A stretch of 64,000 nt of DNA from DAOTZR01 sp034432595 (GCA_034432595.1 DAOUBT010000052.1:131210-195209); one strand, 5' to 3'. Shown: positions 25,475 through 35,533, counted from the first letter of the stretch. Notes: a model not told the origin generated them from the sequence alone. Numbers and translations are program-made.

Positions 25475-27238
25475 ATGACCGAAACACCTCAACGATGGTC
25501 CTTAGAAGGGCTGGTTCCGACCCCCAGCACGCCCGCATACACGGCGTTTGAGGCCGATCTGGAACGCCGCTTGAGCGAATTTGAAGCGGTGCGCGCCACC
25601 CTCACGCCCGACATCGGCGTCGAAGCGTTTGGCGAGCTGGTGCGCCGTTATGAATCTATTTACGAGGACATGCTCCGCCTCTACGCCTATGCCTACCTGC
25701 GCTTTGCTACCGACACGCGCGATCAGGAGGCCGTGGCCTACCGCGCGATGGTGGAACAGCGCTTTGCCGAGCTGCAAAACCGCCTCCTCTTCTTCGACCT
25801 GTGGTGGAAGATGCTCGACGATGCCGCGGCGGAACGTCTGCTTCCGGCCACCGGCGATGCGCGCTACTACTTCGAGGGCCTGCGCCGCTTCAAGCCTCAC
25901 ACGTTGAGCGAAGCTGAGGAGCGCATCATCAACATCAAAAACGTCAATGGCCCGCAGGCGCTGAACACGCTCTACGACATCATCACGGCGGGCTTCCGCT
26001 ATCAGCTTACCGTGAACGGCGAGACCAAAACGATGACGCGCGGCGAATTGATGAGCTATGCCTTCAACCCCAACCCGGACCTGCGCGCGGCAGCCTATCA
26101 GGAACTGTTCCGCCGTTTTGGCGAGCACGCGCCGGCCCTGGCGCAGATTTACGCCGCGCGCGTGCGCGACTGGGGCGAGGAAAACGTCAAGCTGCGCGCC
26201 TTTGAACGCCCCATCAGCCCGCGCAACCTGGAAAACAACATCCCCGATGCCGCGGTGGAGACGCTCCTCGCCGTGGTGCGGCAGAACGTGGGGCTTTTCC
26301 AGCGCTTCTTCCGCCTCAAGGCTCGTCTTTTGGGCATGGAGCGCCTGCGCCGCTACGACATCTACGCGCCCCTGAGCGAAACCGAAAAGACCTACACCTA
26401 TGACGAAGCGCTCCGCCTGGTGGATGAGAGCTACCGCGCCTTCTCGCCCACCCTGGCCGATCTGGCCCGCCGTGTGGTGGAGGAACGCCGCCTGGATGCG
26501 GAGACCCGTCCCGGCAAGCTCGATGGCGCTTTCTGCTACGGCGTCTATCCGGGTTCCACGCCGTGGGTGCTCGTCAATTACACCGGCCAATTGCGCGAGG
26601 TTTCTACCTTAGCGCACGAATTGGGCCATGCCGTCCATGCCCTCATGGCCGCCGAACACTCGCCGCTCACCTTCCATTCCGCCCTGCCCATGGCGGAAAC
26701 GGCCTCCGTGTTTGGCGAGATGCTTTTGAGCGACAACCTGCTCAAACAGGAAAAAGACCCCAAGGTGCGTCAGAGCCTGCTCGCTTCCATTCTGGATGAG
26801 GCTTACGCGACCATCACGCGGCAGGCTTACTTTGTGCACTTCGAGCAGCTTGCCCATCAGATGTTGCGCGAGGGCGCGACGCCCGATCAGCTCAACGCGC
26901 GCTACCTGGAGACCCTGCAAGAACAATTCGGCGACGCGGTCGAGCTGAGCGAAGAGTTCCGCCTGGAGTGGCTCGCCATCCCCCACATCTACCACACGCC
27001 CTTCTACTGCTACGCCTACGCCTTCGGCAACCTGCTGGTGCTGGCGCTGTACCGGAAATACCGCGAATTGGGCCGCGCCTTTGAACCAACGTACCTGCGC
27101 ATCCTGGCCTACGGCGGTTCGGCCAGCCCGGCGCACATCGTGGGCGAAGCGGGCTTCGACATCACGCAGGCGAGTTTCTGGCAGGGTGGTTTCGACCTGT
27201 TGGCCGAGTTCCTGGACGAGCTGGAACGCCTGGTTTAA
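25475..27238 (+). CDS. pepF: M3-family oligoendopeptidase F
   Basis: Zinc metallopeptidase that cleaves short peptides in the cytoplasm. About 587 residues. The zinc site LAHELGHAVHALMAAEHSP supplies HExxH-type ligands and is followed by the downstream glutamate in MAETASVFGEML. N-terminal helices match the PepF_N region, and the M3 signature FCYGVYPGSTPWVLVNY is present. ATG 25475 has AAGGAGG at optimal distance; ATG 25472, three bases earlier, is an alternative. No signal peptide. Confidence 0.93.
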   Translation: MTETPQRWSLEGLVPTPSTPAYTAFEADLERRLSEFEAVRATLTPDIGVEAFGELVRRYESIYEDMLRLYAYAYLRFATDTRDQEAVAYRAMVEQRFAELQNRLLFFDLWWKMLDDAAAERLLPATGDARYYFEGLRRFKPHTLSEAEERIINIKNVNGPQALNTLYDIITAGFRYQLTVNGETKTMTRGELMSYAFNPNPDLRAAAYQELFRRFGEHAPALAQIYAARVRDWGEENVKLRAFERPISPRNLENNIPDAAVETLLAVVRQNVGLFQRFFRLKARLLGMERLRRYDIYAPLSETEKTYTYDEALRLVDESYRAFSPTLADLARRVVEERRLDAETRPGKLDGAFCYGVYPGSTPWVLVNYTGQLREVSTLAHELGHAVHALMAAEHSPLTFHSALPMAETASVFGEMLLSDNLLKQEKDPKVRQSLLASILDEAYATITRQAYFVHFEQLAHQMLREGATPDQLNARYLETLQEQFGDAVELSEEFRLEWLAIPHIYHTPFYCYAYAFGNLLVLALYRKYRELGRAFEPTYLRILAYGGSASPAHIVGEAGFDITQASFWQGGFDLLAEFLDELERLV

Positions 27239-27331
27239 GGAGCGGCTTGAGCGCAGTAGGAAAAGGGGACTGGTGTCCTCACGGGGACAGGTTATCCCTA
27301 CGGTGAACCCATTCGTTCATGGAGGAGCATG

Positions 27332-29011
27332 ATGAATCCAGAAGAAAAAGCAACCTTAAAAGCAGCGCAAGAGCGTTGGACGGAGCAAAGCTACCGCAAG
27401 CTCATCAACCGTTTTCCGGAGCGCAAGCCGGAATTTAAGACCACATCGGGGACGGTGCTGCCGCCGATTTTCACCCCCGCGGATGTGGAGGTGGACTATC
27501 TGCGCGATTTGGGCTTCCCCGGCGAGTACCCCTTCACGCGCGGGGTACAGCCTACCATGTATCGCGGGCGCCATTGGACGATGCGCCAATACGCCGGCTA
27601 CGCCACGGCGGAAGAGTCCAACGCGCGCTACCGCTATCTGCTGGAACAGGGGCAGACCGGCCTCTCGGTGGCCTTTGACCTGCCCACGCAGCTGGGCTAC
27701 GACGCGGACGATGATATGGCCATCGGCGAAGTGGGCAAGGTGGGCGTCTCGATTAGCTGCCTGGATGACATGCGCACCTTGTTCCGCGGCATTCCCCTGG
27801 ACAAGGTGAGCACATCCATGACCATCAACGCCCCCGCCGCGGTGTTGCTGGCCATGTACATTGCCGTGGGCAAGGAACAGGGCGTCAGTCCCGATAAGCT
27901 GCGCGGCACGATTCAAAACGACGTGCTCAAGGAGTATGTGGCGCGCGGCACCTACATTTTCCCGCCGCGTCCCTCCATGCGCCTCATCACGGACATTTTC
28001 CGCTATTGCGCGGAGCAGGTACCCAACTGGAACACCATCAGCATCAGCGGCTACCATATCCGCGAAGCGGGCAGCACCGCCGCGCAGGAAATCGCCTTCA
28101 CCCTGGCCAACGGCATCGCCTACGTGCAGGCGGCCATAGACGCGGGGCTGGATGTGGATACCTTTGCGCCCAACCTTTCCTTCTTCTTCAACGCGCACAA
28201 TAACTTCCTGGAGGAAATCGCCAAGTTCCGCGCTGCCCGCCGCATGTGGGCGCGCATCATGCGCGAGCGCTTTGGCGCCAAGAACCCCAAGTCCTGGATG
28301 CTGCGCTTCCACACGCAGACCGCCGGCTCCACCCTCACCGCGCAACAACCGATGAACAACATCATCCGCGTTACCCTTCAGGCCCTGGCCGCGGTGCTCG
28401 GCGGGACCCAATCGCTCCACACCAACTCCATGGACGAGGCGCTCTGGCTGCCCACCGAGGACAGCGTGCGCGTGGCGCTGCGGACTCAGCAGATTATCGC
28501 CTACGAGTCCGGCGTCGCCGACGTGGTGGACCCCCTGGGCGGTGCGTACCTTATCGAACACCTGACCAACGACCTGGAAGAGAAAGCCAACGCCTACATC
28601 CGCACCATTGACGAGATGGGCGGCGCCCTGGCTGCCATTGAGGCGGGCTACATTCAGGCCGAAATTGCCGATGCCGCCTACCGCACGCAGCAAGCCATCG
28701 AGCGCGGCGAGCAAATCATCGTGGGCGTGAACGAGTTCACAGTGGAGGAGGAAACTATCCCGCTTAAGCGTCTCAAGGTGGATCCGGCCATCGAGGAGCA
28801 GCAACGCGCGCATCTGGCACAGATTCGCCGCGAGCGCGATAACGAGCGCACCTCGGCTGTGCTCTCCCGCATCGAAGCCGCTGCGCGCAAGCCCGACGAG
28901 CCGCTCATGCCGCTCTTCATCGAGGCGGTGGAAGCGTCCGCCACCCTGGGCGAAATCTGCGGCGTGCTGCGCCGCGTCTGGGGCGAGTATCAGCCCAAGG
29001 TGATTGTGTAA
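27332..29011 (+). CDS. methylmalonyl-CoA mutase, large (catalytic) subunit without B12 domain
   Basis: Interconverts succinyl-CoA and methylmalonyl-CoA with adenosylcobalamin. 559 residues forming only the TIM-barrel part: YPFTRGVQPTMYRGRHWTMR, SVAFDLPTQLGYDADD, ISISGYHIREAGSTAAQE and HTQTAGSTLTAQQPMNN. The B12-binding domain is absent and must come from a separate small subunit, not encoded in this window. ATG 27332 chosen over 27329 for spacing to GGAGGA. Isobutyryl-CoA mutase large subunits look alike; the substrate-site pattern favours methylmalonyl-CoA but does not prove it. Confidence 0.92.
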   Translation: MNPEEKATLKAAQERWTEQSYRKLINRFPERKPEFKTTSGTVLPPIFTPADVEVDYLRDLGFPGEYPFTRGVQPTMYRGRHWTMRQYAGYATAEESNARYRYLLEQGQTGLSVAFDLPTQLGYDADDDMAIGEVGKVGVSISCLDDMRTLFRGIPLDKVSTSMTINAPAAVLLAMYIAVGKEQGVSPDKLRGTIQNDVLKEYVARGTYIFPPRPSMRLITDIFRYCAEQVPNWNTISISGYHIREAGSTAAQEIAFTLANGIAYVQAAIDAGLDVDTFAPNLSFFFNAHNNFLEEIAKFRAARRMWARIMRERFGAKNPKSWMLRFHTQTAGSTLTAQQPMNNIIRVTLQALAAVLGGTQSLHTNSMDEALWLPTEDSVRVALRTQQIIAYESGVADVVDPLGGAYLIEHLTNDLEEKANAYIRTIDEMGGALAAIEAGYIQAEIADAAYRTQQAIERGEQIIVGVNEFTVEEETIPLKRLKVDPAIEEQQRAHLAQIRRERDNERTSAVLSRIEAAARKPDEPLMPLFIEAVEASATLGEICGVLRRVWGEYQPKVIV

Positions 29012-29106
29012 AGGGTCCTGCAACCCTGAATCTGACCGCAAAGTGCGCCAGATGCCGCAAAAAGGTCCGGCGCCTTTGCGGTTCTCTCACTTTCCAAGGA
29101 GGCGTT

Positions 29107-30429
29107 GTGAGCTTAACCACCTATCGCAACGAGAAAAAATATGGCTTTTGTCCGGGCTGCAGCCACGGTCTGGTGCTGAACGCGCTGGATAAAGCCCTGG
29201 TGCAACAGCAGTGGGACCCGGCCAGCGTGGTGCTGGTCACGGACATCGGCTGCGTGGGGCTTTCCGACCAATATTTCATCACCAGCGGCTTCCACGGCCT
29301 GCACGGACGCAGCCTCACCTACGCGAGCGGCATCAAGCTGGCGCATCCGGAGCTGCACGTCATCGTGCTCATCGGCGATGGCGGGTGCGGCATTGGCGGC
29401 GCGCATCTGCTCAACGCAGCGCGGCGCAACCTGGATATCACCGTGCTCGTCTTCAACAACTTCAACTTCGGGATGACGGGCGGGCAGCACAGCGTAAGCA
29501 CGCCCCCGACGGGCATCACCGCCACCACGCCGTGGGGCAACATCGAGCGCCCCTTAGACATTGCACAGACCGCCGCGCTCAACGGCGCGACCTACGTCTG
29601 GCGCGGCACAGCCTACGATGCCGATCTCAGCGAGCGCATCGCGGAAGCCATCACGCACCCCGGCTTTGCGCTGCTGGACATCTGGGAGCTGTGCGTGGCC
29701 TACTACGCGGCGACGAATCGCTTTAATCCCAAGGCTCTGCGTGCGGCCATGGATGAGCTGGGCTTACAGGCCGGTCGCTTACCAACCCAGCCGCGCGAGG
29801 CGTACGGAGCGGCTCTGCGCGCGAGCTACGCGCCGCAACACGGCAAGCCCGCGGCTGTTCCTCAGCCCATTCCGGTGGTGGATGAGGTCACGCTGGAGCG
29901 GCAGTACGCCATCGTGGTCGCCGGGTCCGCCGGCAGCAAGGTGCGGACGGCAGCGCGCCTCATTGGGGTAGCCGCCACCGCCGCCAACCTGTGGGCCGCA
30001 CAGCGCGATGATTATCCCGTGACCGTGCGCTCCGGTCACAGCGTAAGCGAAATTGCCATCGCCCCCCATCCGATTTTGTACACGGGCGTCAGCGCGCCGG
30101 ATGCGTTGTTCATCCTATCGGCTGATGGCTACGCGCGCACCGCCTCGTATCTGCCGCGCATGACGCCGGAAAGCTGGCTTTTCGTCACGCCGGAGTTTGC
30201 GCATCTGGAATCGTCCGCCCGGCGCGTCGTGCTCGATCCGGCGCGGCTGAGCAACGTGCCCCGGGAACAGCAAGCCATGGCGCTGCTCGTCTCTGGCCTG
30301 CGGCGGATGCGGATTCTGCCGGAGCGTGCGCTCTTGCAAGCCGCGGACCTCATCAACCCGCGTTATGCGGAAGCGAACCGCGCCGCCGTGCAGGCTGGCC
30401 TGGATGCCGCCGATGCGGAAGCCGGCTAA
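29107..30429 (+). CDS. 2-oxoacid:acceptor oxidoreductase, beta and gamma parts fused
   Basis: 440 residues. The first half (about 1-235) is the thiamine-diphosphate subunit: YGFCPGCSHGLVLNAL, VLVTDIGCVGLSDQYF, the ThDP/Mg motif GDGGCGIGGAHLLNAARRN with NFNFGMTGGQHS. The second half (about 265-435) is a gamma-type domain (IVVAGSAGSKVRTAARLIG, VRSGHSVSEIAI). The alpha subunit that would complete a 2-oxoglutarate or pyruvate:ferredoxin oxidoreductase is not adjacent. Start GTG at 29107 with AAGGAGG upstream. The 2-oxoacid cannot be named. Confidence 0.85.
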   Translation: MSLTTYRNEKKYGFCPGCSHGLVLNALDKALVQQQWDPASVVLVTDIGCVGLSDQYFITSGFHGLHGRSLTYASGIKLAHPELHVIVLIGDGGCGIGGAHLLNAARRNLDITVLVFNNFNFGMTGGQHSVSTPPTGITATTPWGNIERPLDIAQTAALNGATYVWRGTAYDADLSERIAEAITHPGFALLDIWELCVAYYAATNRFNPKALRAAMDELGLQAGRLPTQPREAYGAALRASYAPQHGKPAAVPQPIPVVDEVTLERQYAIVVAGSAGSKVRTAARLIGVAATAANLWAAQRDDYPVTVRSGHSVSEIAIAPHPILYTGVSAPDALFILSADGYARTASYLPRMTPESWLFVTPEFAHLESSARRVVLDPARLSNVPREQQAMALLVSGLRRMRILPERALLQAADLINPRYAEANRAAVQAGLDAADAEAG

Positions 30430-30476
30430 ACGGAAGCTGCCGGTCCTTATTTCTATCCACATTCAAGGAGGGTAGC

Positions 30477-31832
30477 GTGCCTGACCATCGCCCACGGCCC
30501 GGACAATTGGAAGCTATTCTGCCCGAAACCGACGCGCCGTGCCTGGCGGAAACGCTGGTAGCCTTCGCCAACGCGGATGGCGGCACAGTATACGTCGGCA
30601 TTGACGAGCACGGCGCTCCCACCGGCATGTACCCGGAGCAGTTCAATGAGGTGGTGCGCCTGGCCGAGAGCCTCTGCCGCCCGCCGGTGGTGGTGAGCTG
30701 GCAGCAGGTGGAAGCGCGCGGCGCGTTTGTGTTCGTGGGACGTGTGCAGCGCAGTTTCGAGCTGCACACGTTGAGCGATGGGCGTGTCTTCGTCCGCACC
30801 GGCGCCGAAAACCGCCTGCTGAGCGGCGAAGAGGTGCAGGAGCTGGCCACGTCGCGCATCACGGCGGAGTATGAGGCGGAGGCGGTACCGGGCGCAACGC
30901 GCGAGGATTTCGACCCCGACATTTTGCGCGAGTTCGTCGGCAAATGGGAGGAACGTCAGGGGCGACAATTGACGCGCCCGCTGGATGATTTGCTCAAGGA
31001 AATGGGCTGGCTCACCCCTGATGGAAAGCCCACGGTGGCAGGCATCCTGCTCTTTGGCAAGAATCCGCAGATGTTTATCCCGCGCAGCGATCTGGTGTTC
31101 GTGCGCTTCGAGGGCACGACGCAGGGCCGCCGCGAGGACGGGTCGCCGGGGTACGGACGGCGCGCGGAGTTGGGCGGCCCGCTGGCGCGCATCATCGAGA
31201 TGACGTGGGAGATTCTGCAACAGGAGCTGCGCATCGGCGCGGTGGTACGCGGGCTGGAACGGCGGGAGCAGTGGCTCTATCCCCCTGCCGCCATCCGCGA
31301 AGCCCTGGTCAATGCCGTGGCGCACCGCGACTATCGCCTGCGCGGACGTTCGATTGAGGTGCGCATGTTCAGCGACCGCCTGGAAATCGTGAGTCCCGGT
31401 GGGCTACCGGGCTTCGTGACGCTGGACAACATTGTGGAGGAGCATTTCTCCCGCAATCCGCGCATCGTGAAGGGGCTGTATGAATGGGGCTTCATCGAGG
31501 AGCTGGGCCTGGGCGTGGACCTGATGATTCAGGAGATGGTGCGCGCCGGTCACAATCCGCCTACGTTCAAGGAGACGCCACACACGTTTACCGTCATCTT
31601 CATGCAGGCGCGCGAGCGCGTCCCGTTGGATGTGCCGTTGCTGGGTAACGAGCGGCAGGCGCGTGCCCTGGCTTACCTTGCCGAGCATGGCCGCATCACC
31701 AACCGCGAGTATCAGCAATTGTGTCCGGGCGTCAGCGCCGAAACCTTACGCTTAGACCTGGCCGATCTGGTGGAGCAGGGAATTCTGCTCAAGGTGGGGG
31801 ATAAACGTGGGACGTATTACATCATGAAGTAG
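30477..31832 (+). CDS. AlbA_2 / RecG-like ATP-binding regulator
   Basis: 451 residues. The N-terminal 120 residues match the Schlafen AlbA_2 domain (ETLVAFANADGGTVYVGIDE, VFVRTGAENRLLS). The middle carries the C-terminal ATPase-like part seen in COG2865 proteins (PPAAIREALVNAVAHRDYRL, IEVRMFSDRLEIVSPGGLPG, EWGFIEELGLGVDLMI). The last 60 residues form a winged helix (ALAYLAEHGRITNREYQQL). Usually annotated as a putative transcriptional regulator. GTG start with GGAGGGTAGC in front. Genes of this family sometimes occur in defence loci, but nothing else here supports that. Confidence 0.82.
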   Translation: MPDHRPRPGQLEAILPETDAPCLAETLVAFANADGGTVYVGIDEHGAPTGMYPEQFNEVVRLAESLCRPPVVVSWQQVEARGAFVFVGRVQRSFELHTLSDGRVFVRTGAENRLLSGEEVQELATSRITAEYEAEAVPGATREDFDPDILREFVGKWEERQGRQLTRPLDDLLKEMGWLTPDGKPTVAGILLFGKNPQMFIPRSDLVFVRFEGTTQGRREDGSPGYGRRAELGGPLARIIEMTWEILQQELRIGAVVRGLERREQWLYPPAAIREALVNAVAHRDYRLRGRSIEVRMFSDRLEIVSPGGLPGFVTLDNIVEEHFSRNPRIVKGLYEWGFIEELGLGVDLMIQEMVRAGHNPPTFKETPHTFTVIFMQARERVPLDVPLLGNERQARALAYLAEHGRITNREYQQLCPGVSAETLRLDLADLVEQGILLKVGDKRGTYYIMK

Positions 31833-31882
31833 CAGCGTGGAGAGTGTCAGGCCGTCTGACCACATCCAAAGCAGGAGTCAAC

Positions 31883-32941
31883 ATGGCTTTGCTTTTACCT
31901 CAGAAATTACGTGATTTGCGCGATGTGCTGCAGGCGCTTGATTTGCACGCTTTAGAGCGAGAAATCGAACGCGAGGCACACACGCGCCTGGTCATCGTCG
32001 GGCCGGTGAATAGCGGCAAGTCCACGCTTTTCAACCGGCTGCACGGGCAGGCGCTTTCTGCCGTGCGCGCGGTGCCGGGCACGACGCAGGGCGTGATTGA
32101 GCATCCCCTGGGGCCGTTTATCCTGGTGGACACGCCGGGGTTCGGCGAGGTGTGGGGAACGGATCGCTCCAACCTGGCGCTGGAAGCGGCGCGCCGTGCG
32201 GATGTGATTTTGCTGCTGCTCGATGCCGTGGCGGGGGTGCGACAGAGTGATTACGAGCTGTTCACCACGCTCAAACGTCTGGGCAAGCCGCTGGTGGTGG
32301 CGCTGAACAAAGCCGATTTGGTGAAAAAGGATTTGCCCTGGGTGTTGGAGAACGCGGGCAAGCTGCTTGGCGTGACCCCCATTCCTATCTCTGCACAGAC
32401 GGGGCGGGGGCTTGCCGATCACCTGATCCCGGCGTTGTTGGAAGCGCAACCGGCGCTGCACATCGCGCTGGCGCAGGCCCTCCCGCAGCAACGTCGCCAT
32501 CTCGTGGAACGCATCATCCGCAGCAGCGCCTTGACCAACGCCCTGATAGCGCTACAGCCCATCCCCGGCGCGGATATTCCCTTGCTGGCCGCCTCGCAAA
32601 CGCGCATGGTGCTGCGCATCGCAGCGGCGTATGGGCGTCCCATGGATGCCTCGCACGCCGGGGAGTTCATCGCCTCCGTAGCCGGGACGCTACTCGTGCG
32701 TTTTGGCGCAGCGGAGGCGGCGAAGCTGGTGCCGGTGCTGGGCTGGCTTGTGGCGGCGGGCATCACCGCGGCGGGGACGTGGGCCATCGGAATGACGACG
32801 GTGCGATATGTTGAGGCCGCGCCGGAGCTGGCTCTGCCGGATTTGCGGTCTCTGTATCGCAATTTGCGCAAGGAGGCGTGGCAGCGCCTGGGCAAGCAAG
32901 AGGAAAGTCCTGCCTTGCCGCAGGAGAAAACAGGAGCATAA
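31883..32941 (+). CDS. Era-like GTPase with DUF697 domain
   Basis: 352 residues. G1 GPVNSGKSTLFNRL, G3 DTPGFGEV, G4 NKAD and G5 ISAQTGRG form a complete TrmE-Era-EngA-type GTPase domain (about 45-205). The C-terminal part has DUF697 character with hydrophobic segments (IPGADIPLLAASQTRMVLRI, LVPVLGWLVAAGITAAG), suggesting membrane association. Start at 31883 preceded by CAGGAG. Function of this group is unknown. Confidence 0.83.
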   Translation: MALLLPQKLRDLRDVLQALDLHALEREIEREAHTRLVIVGPVNSGKSTLFNRLHGQALSAVRAVPGTTQGVIEHPLGPFILVDTPGFGEVWGTDRSNLALEAARRADVILLLLDAVAGVRQSDYELFTTLKRLGKPLVVALNKADLVKKDLPWVLENAGKLLGVTPIPISAQTGRGLADHLIPALLEAQPALHIALAQALPQQRRHLVERIIRSSALTNALIALQPIPGADIPLLAASQTRMVLRIAAAYGRPMDASHAGEFIASVAGTLLVRFGAAEAAKLVPVLGWLVAAGITAAGTWAIGMTTVRYVEAAPELALPDLRSLYRNLRKEAWQRLGKQEESPALPQEKTGA

Positions 32942-33012
32942 GTGACAAGGGATTCAGCGTTCCTCGCTGTTTAAAACCTGTCCATCATTTCATCGTTCGT
33001 CAGGAGAGGTTT

Positions 33013-33891
33013 ATGAGCATCATTCAAACGCAACATCTGACCAAATATTACGGTAAATCACGCGGGATTATTGATGTCTCGATTCAAGTCGAGGAGGGCG
33101 AGATTTTTGGCTTTATTGGACCGAACGGCGCGGGGAAATCCACCACCATCCGCCTGTTGCTCTCGCTCATTTATCCCACCAGCGGCAGCGCGACCATTTT
33201 TGGCAAGGACGTGGTGCGCCACGGGCCGGAAATTCGCCGCGATATTGGCTACCTGCCTTCGGAAGTTTTCTACTACGAAGGCATGAAGGTGATTGACCTG
33301 CTGCGCTATTCGGCCAGCTTCTACGAGGGCAACCACACCGCACGCATGCACGAGCTGGCAGAGTACATGGAGTTGGAGTTGAACCGCCGTATTGAGGACC
33401 TTTCCTACGGCAACCGCAAGAAAGTGGGCATCGTGCAAGGGCTGCTCCACGCGCCGAAACTGGTCTTCCTGGACGAGCCGACCGCGGGGCTGGATCCGCT
33501 GATGCAGCGCAAGTTCTTCGATCTCATCCGCCGTGAAAATCAGGAGCGCGGGGTAACCGTGTTCTTCTCCTCCCACATTCTGAGCGAGGTACAGCGCCTG
33601 TGTCATCGCGTGGCCATCATCCGCGAGGGGCGGATTGTGGAGGTTTCGGACATTCAGACGCTACAGAAGAACAACTACAAGCGCGTGCGGCTGGTCACCA
33701 ACGCCCCGCTTCCGCCAAAGTCATTTGAGCTGCCCGGTGTGACCAACCTGGAACAAAGCAACGGCACGGTGCGCTTCTTCTTCAAGGGCGATGTCAACGC
33801 GCTGATGCGTCACCTGGGTAGCCTGGACCTGCAGGATGTGACCATCGAAGAGCCGACCTTAGAAGAAATTTTCATGCATTACTACGAATAG
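33013..33891 (+). CDS. ABC transporter ATP-binding protein
   Basis: 292 residues. Walker A GPNGAGKSTTIRLL, signature LSYGNRKKVGIVQGLL, Walker B LVFLDEPTAGLDP and the switch histidine SSHILSEVQR. A C-terminal extension of about 80 residues is typical of drug/antibiotic-type DRA exporters. It is followed after 10 nt by two ABC-2 permease genes, so it energises a heterodimeric exporter of unknown substrate. GGAGAGG lies upstream of the ATG. Confidence 0.93.
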   Translation: MSIIQTQHLTKYYGKSRGIIDVSIQVEEGEIFGFIGPNGAGKSTTIRLLLSLIYPTSGSATIFGKDVVRHGPEIRRDIGYLPSEVFYYEGMKVIDLLRYSASFYEGNHTARMHELAEYMELELNRRIEDLSYGNRKKVGIVQGLLHAPKLVFLDEPTAGLDPLMQRKFFDLIRRENQERGVTVFFSSHILSEVQRLCHRVAIIREGRIVEVSDIQTLQKNNYKRVRLVTNAPLPPKSFELPGVTNLEQSNGTVRFFFKGDVNALMRHLGSLDLQDVTIEEPTLEEIFMHYYE

Positions 33892-33901
33892 GAGGAGGGA
33901 C

Positions 33902-34711
33902 ATGCGGCGCACGATCTTCCTCCACGAGTTCCGCGCACGGTTAAGTTCCGTGCTCATCTGGGCCGCTTCGACCGCGGGCATGATTCTGCTTTACATGATT
34001 TTCTATCCGCTCTTTGCGGATGAATCGCAGGCCATCAATCAGGTCATGCAACAGTTCCCGCCTGAGTTTCGCGCAGCCTTTGGCCTGAGCGGGATAGATT
34101 TTACTTCGGTGATGGGCTTTTTCAGCTTCGTGTATCTGTTTGCGCAGTTGCTGTTGGCGATTCAGGCTTCCAATTATGGCTTCGGCCTGCTTTCGGTGGA
34201 AGAGCGCGAGCTGACGGCGGATTTTCTGATGAGCAAGCCGGTTTCGCGCACGCAGATTTGGGTAAGCAAGGTGCTTTCGGCCCTGTGCGGCCTGGCGCTC
34301 ACGCAGGTGATAAGCTGGGCGGCAGCCATAGGCTTTGTAGAAGCTTTCCGCTCCGGCAATCCTTACGATCCCGCGCTGCTCAGGTACCTGTTGTTTGGCC
34401 TGGTGCCTTTCCAGCTTTCGTTTTTCGCCCTGGGCCTGGCCATTTCCCTGCTGGTACGGCGCATCCGCAACGTGACGCCTTACGGCCTGGGCCTGGGCTT
34501 TGGTATGTACCTGTTGGGCGCGTTTGGCGATCTACTGGGCGAAGCGAAGTTGGAATACCTGACGCCTTTCAAGCATTTCAATGCCGAATATGCCGTCAGC
34601 CACGGCCATTTTGACGGTACGCTGGTGGGTTTGAATGTGGCCATCAGCGTGCTGGCGCTGGTCCTGAGCTACGTGCTCTATCTGCGGCGCGACATCCCGT
34701 CGGTGTCGTAA
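33902..34711 (+). CDS. ABC-2 type permease, subunit 1
   Basis: 269 residues with six hydrophobic segments and the typical large first loop; motif SVEERELTADFLMSKPVSRTQIWVSK is the cytoplasmic element found in ABC-2 permeases. Sits between the ATPase and the second permease with 10-11 nt gaps and good SDs (GGAGGGAC). Confidence 0.87.
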   Translation: MRRTIFLHEFRARLSSVLIWAASTAGMILLYMIFYPLFADESQAINQVMQQFPPEFRAAFGLSGIDFTSVMGFFSFVYLFAQLLLAIQASNYGFGLLSVEERELTADFLMSKPVSRTQIWVSKVLSALCGLALTQVISWAAAIGFVEAFRSGNPYDPALLRYLLFGLVPFQLSFFALGLAISLLVRRIRNVTPYGLGLGFGMYLLGAFGDLLGEAKLEYLTPFKHFNAEYAVSHGHFDGTLVGLNVAISVLALVLSYVLYLRRDIPSVS

Positions 34712-34722
34712 GGAGGCGTTCT

Positions 34723-35517
34723 ATGAACATGTTCTGGCGCGAATTCCGGGCGCTTTCCAAATCGTTGCTCATCTACAGCATCATCATTTTCCTGTTCACC
34801 ATTACGGGTTTTACCAAGTTCAAGGCGTATGCGGAAAATCCGGAGATGTTAGCCATTCTCGATCAGATGCCCGCCGTTGTATTGGATGCGATGAACATGC
34901 GCACCTTCAATCTGACGACGCTGAGCGGCTTCTACGGCATCATGCACGTCTATTACGCGCTGATTCTGGGCATCGCCGCGGTGATGTGGGGCAGCGACAT
35001 TATCGCCAAAGAGGAGCGCGATAAGACCGTCGAGTTCTCGCTGGTGCTCCCCGTGCCGCGTCATCGCATTGTCACGGCCAAGCTGCTGGCGGCCATCGTG
35101 CACTCGCTGCTGTTGTTAGGGGTCAGCGTGCTTTCCGTGCTGGTGAGCAGCCGCTCCTACACACCGGACGAGAAGTTCTGGGACTTCCTCAAATCAGCCA
35201 CGCTGGGGCTGTTCCTGCTCCAAATCGTCTTTCTGGCGATAGGGTTGCTGCTGGCCTGCGCCATGCAGCAATACCGGCGCGTCGGCTCGATAGCCATCGG
35301 CATCCTGCTGGGGAGCTACTTCCTCTCCATTCTGGCCGCGCTCCATGAAAAGGCGGATTTCCTCAAGTACTTTACGCCCTTCAAATATGTGGACGCGGGG
35401 ATGATCTGGCGCAAGGGGCACATCGAGACGCCTTACCTGCTGCTCTCGCTGCTCATCATCGCGGCGTGCACGGCGGGGGCTTATTGGAGCTACAACCGGC
35501 GCGATCTGTACATTTAA
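34723..35517 (+). CDS. ABC-2 type permease, subunit 2
   Basis: 264 residues, six hydrophobic segments. AKEERDKTVEFSLVLPVPRHRIVTAK parallels the corresponding element of the first permease, so the two are diverged paralogues forming a heterodimer with the ATPase upstream. AAGGAGGCG precedes the ATG. The transcript ends at the terminators at 35534-35652. Confidence 0.87.
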   Translation: MNMFWREFRALSKSLLIYSIIIFLFTITGFTKFKAYAENPEMLAILDQMPAVVLDAMNMRTFNLTTLSGFYGIMHVYYALILGIAAVMWGSDIIAKEERDKTVEFSLVLPVPRHRIVTAKLLAAIVHSLLLLGVSVLSVLVSSRSYTPDEKFWDFLKSATLGLFLLQIVFLAIGLLLACAMQQYRRVGSIAIGILLGSYFLSILAALHEKADFLKYFTPFKYVDAGMIWRKGHIETPYLLLSLLIIAACTAGAYWSYNRRDLYI

Positions 35518-35533
35518 GAGCGCGTCACCATAG

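Noticed and set aside
30477..31832. Defence island around the AlbA_2 protein
   Set aside because: Neighbours are metabolic genes, a GTPase and an ABC exporter; no nuclease, toxin or other defence gene is adjacent.
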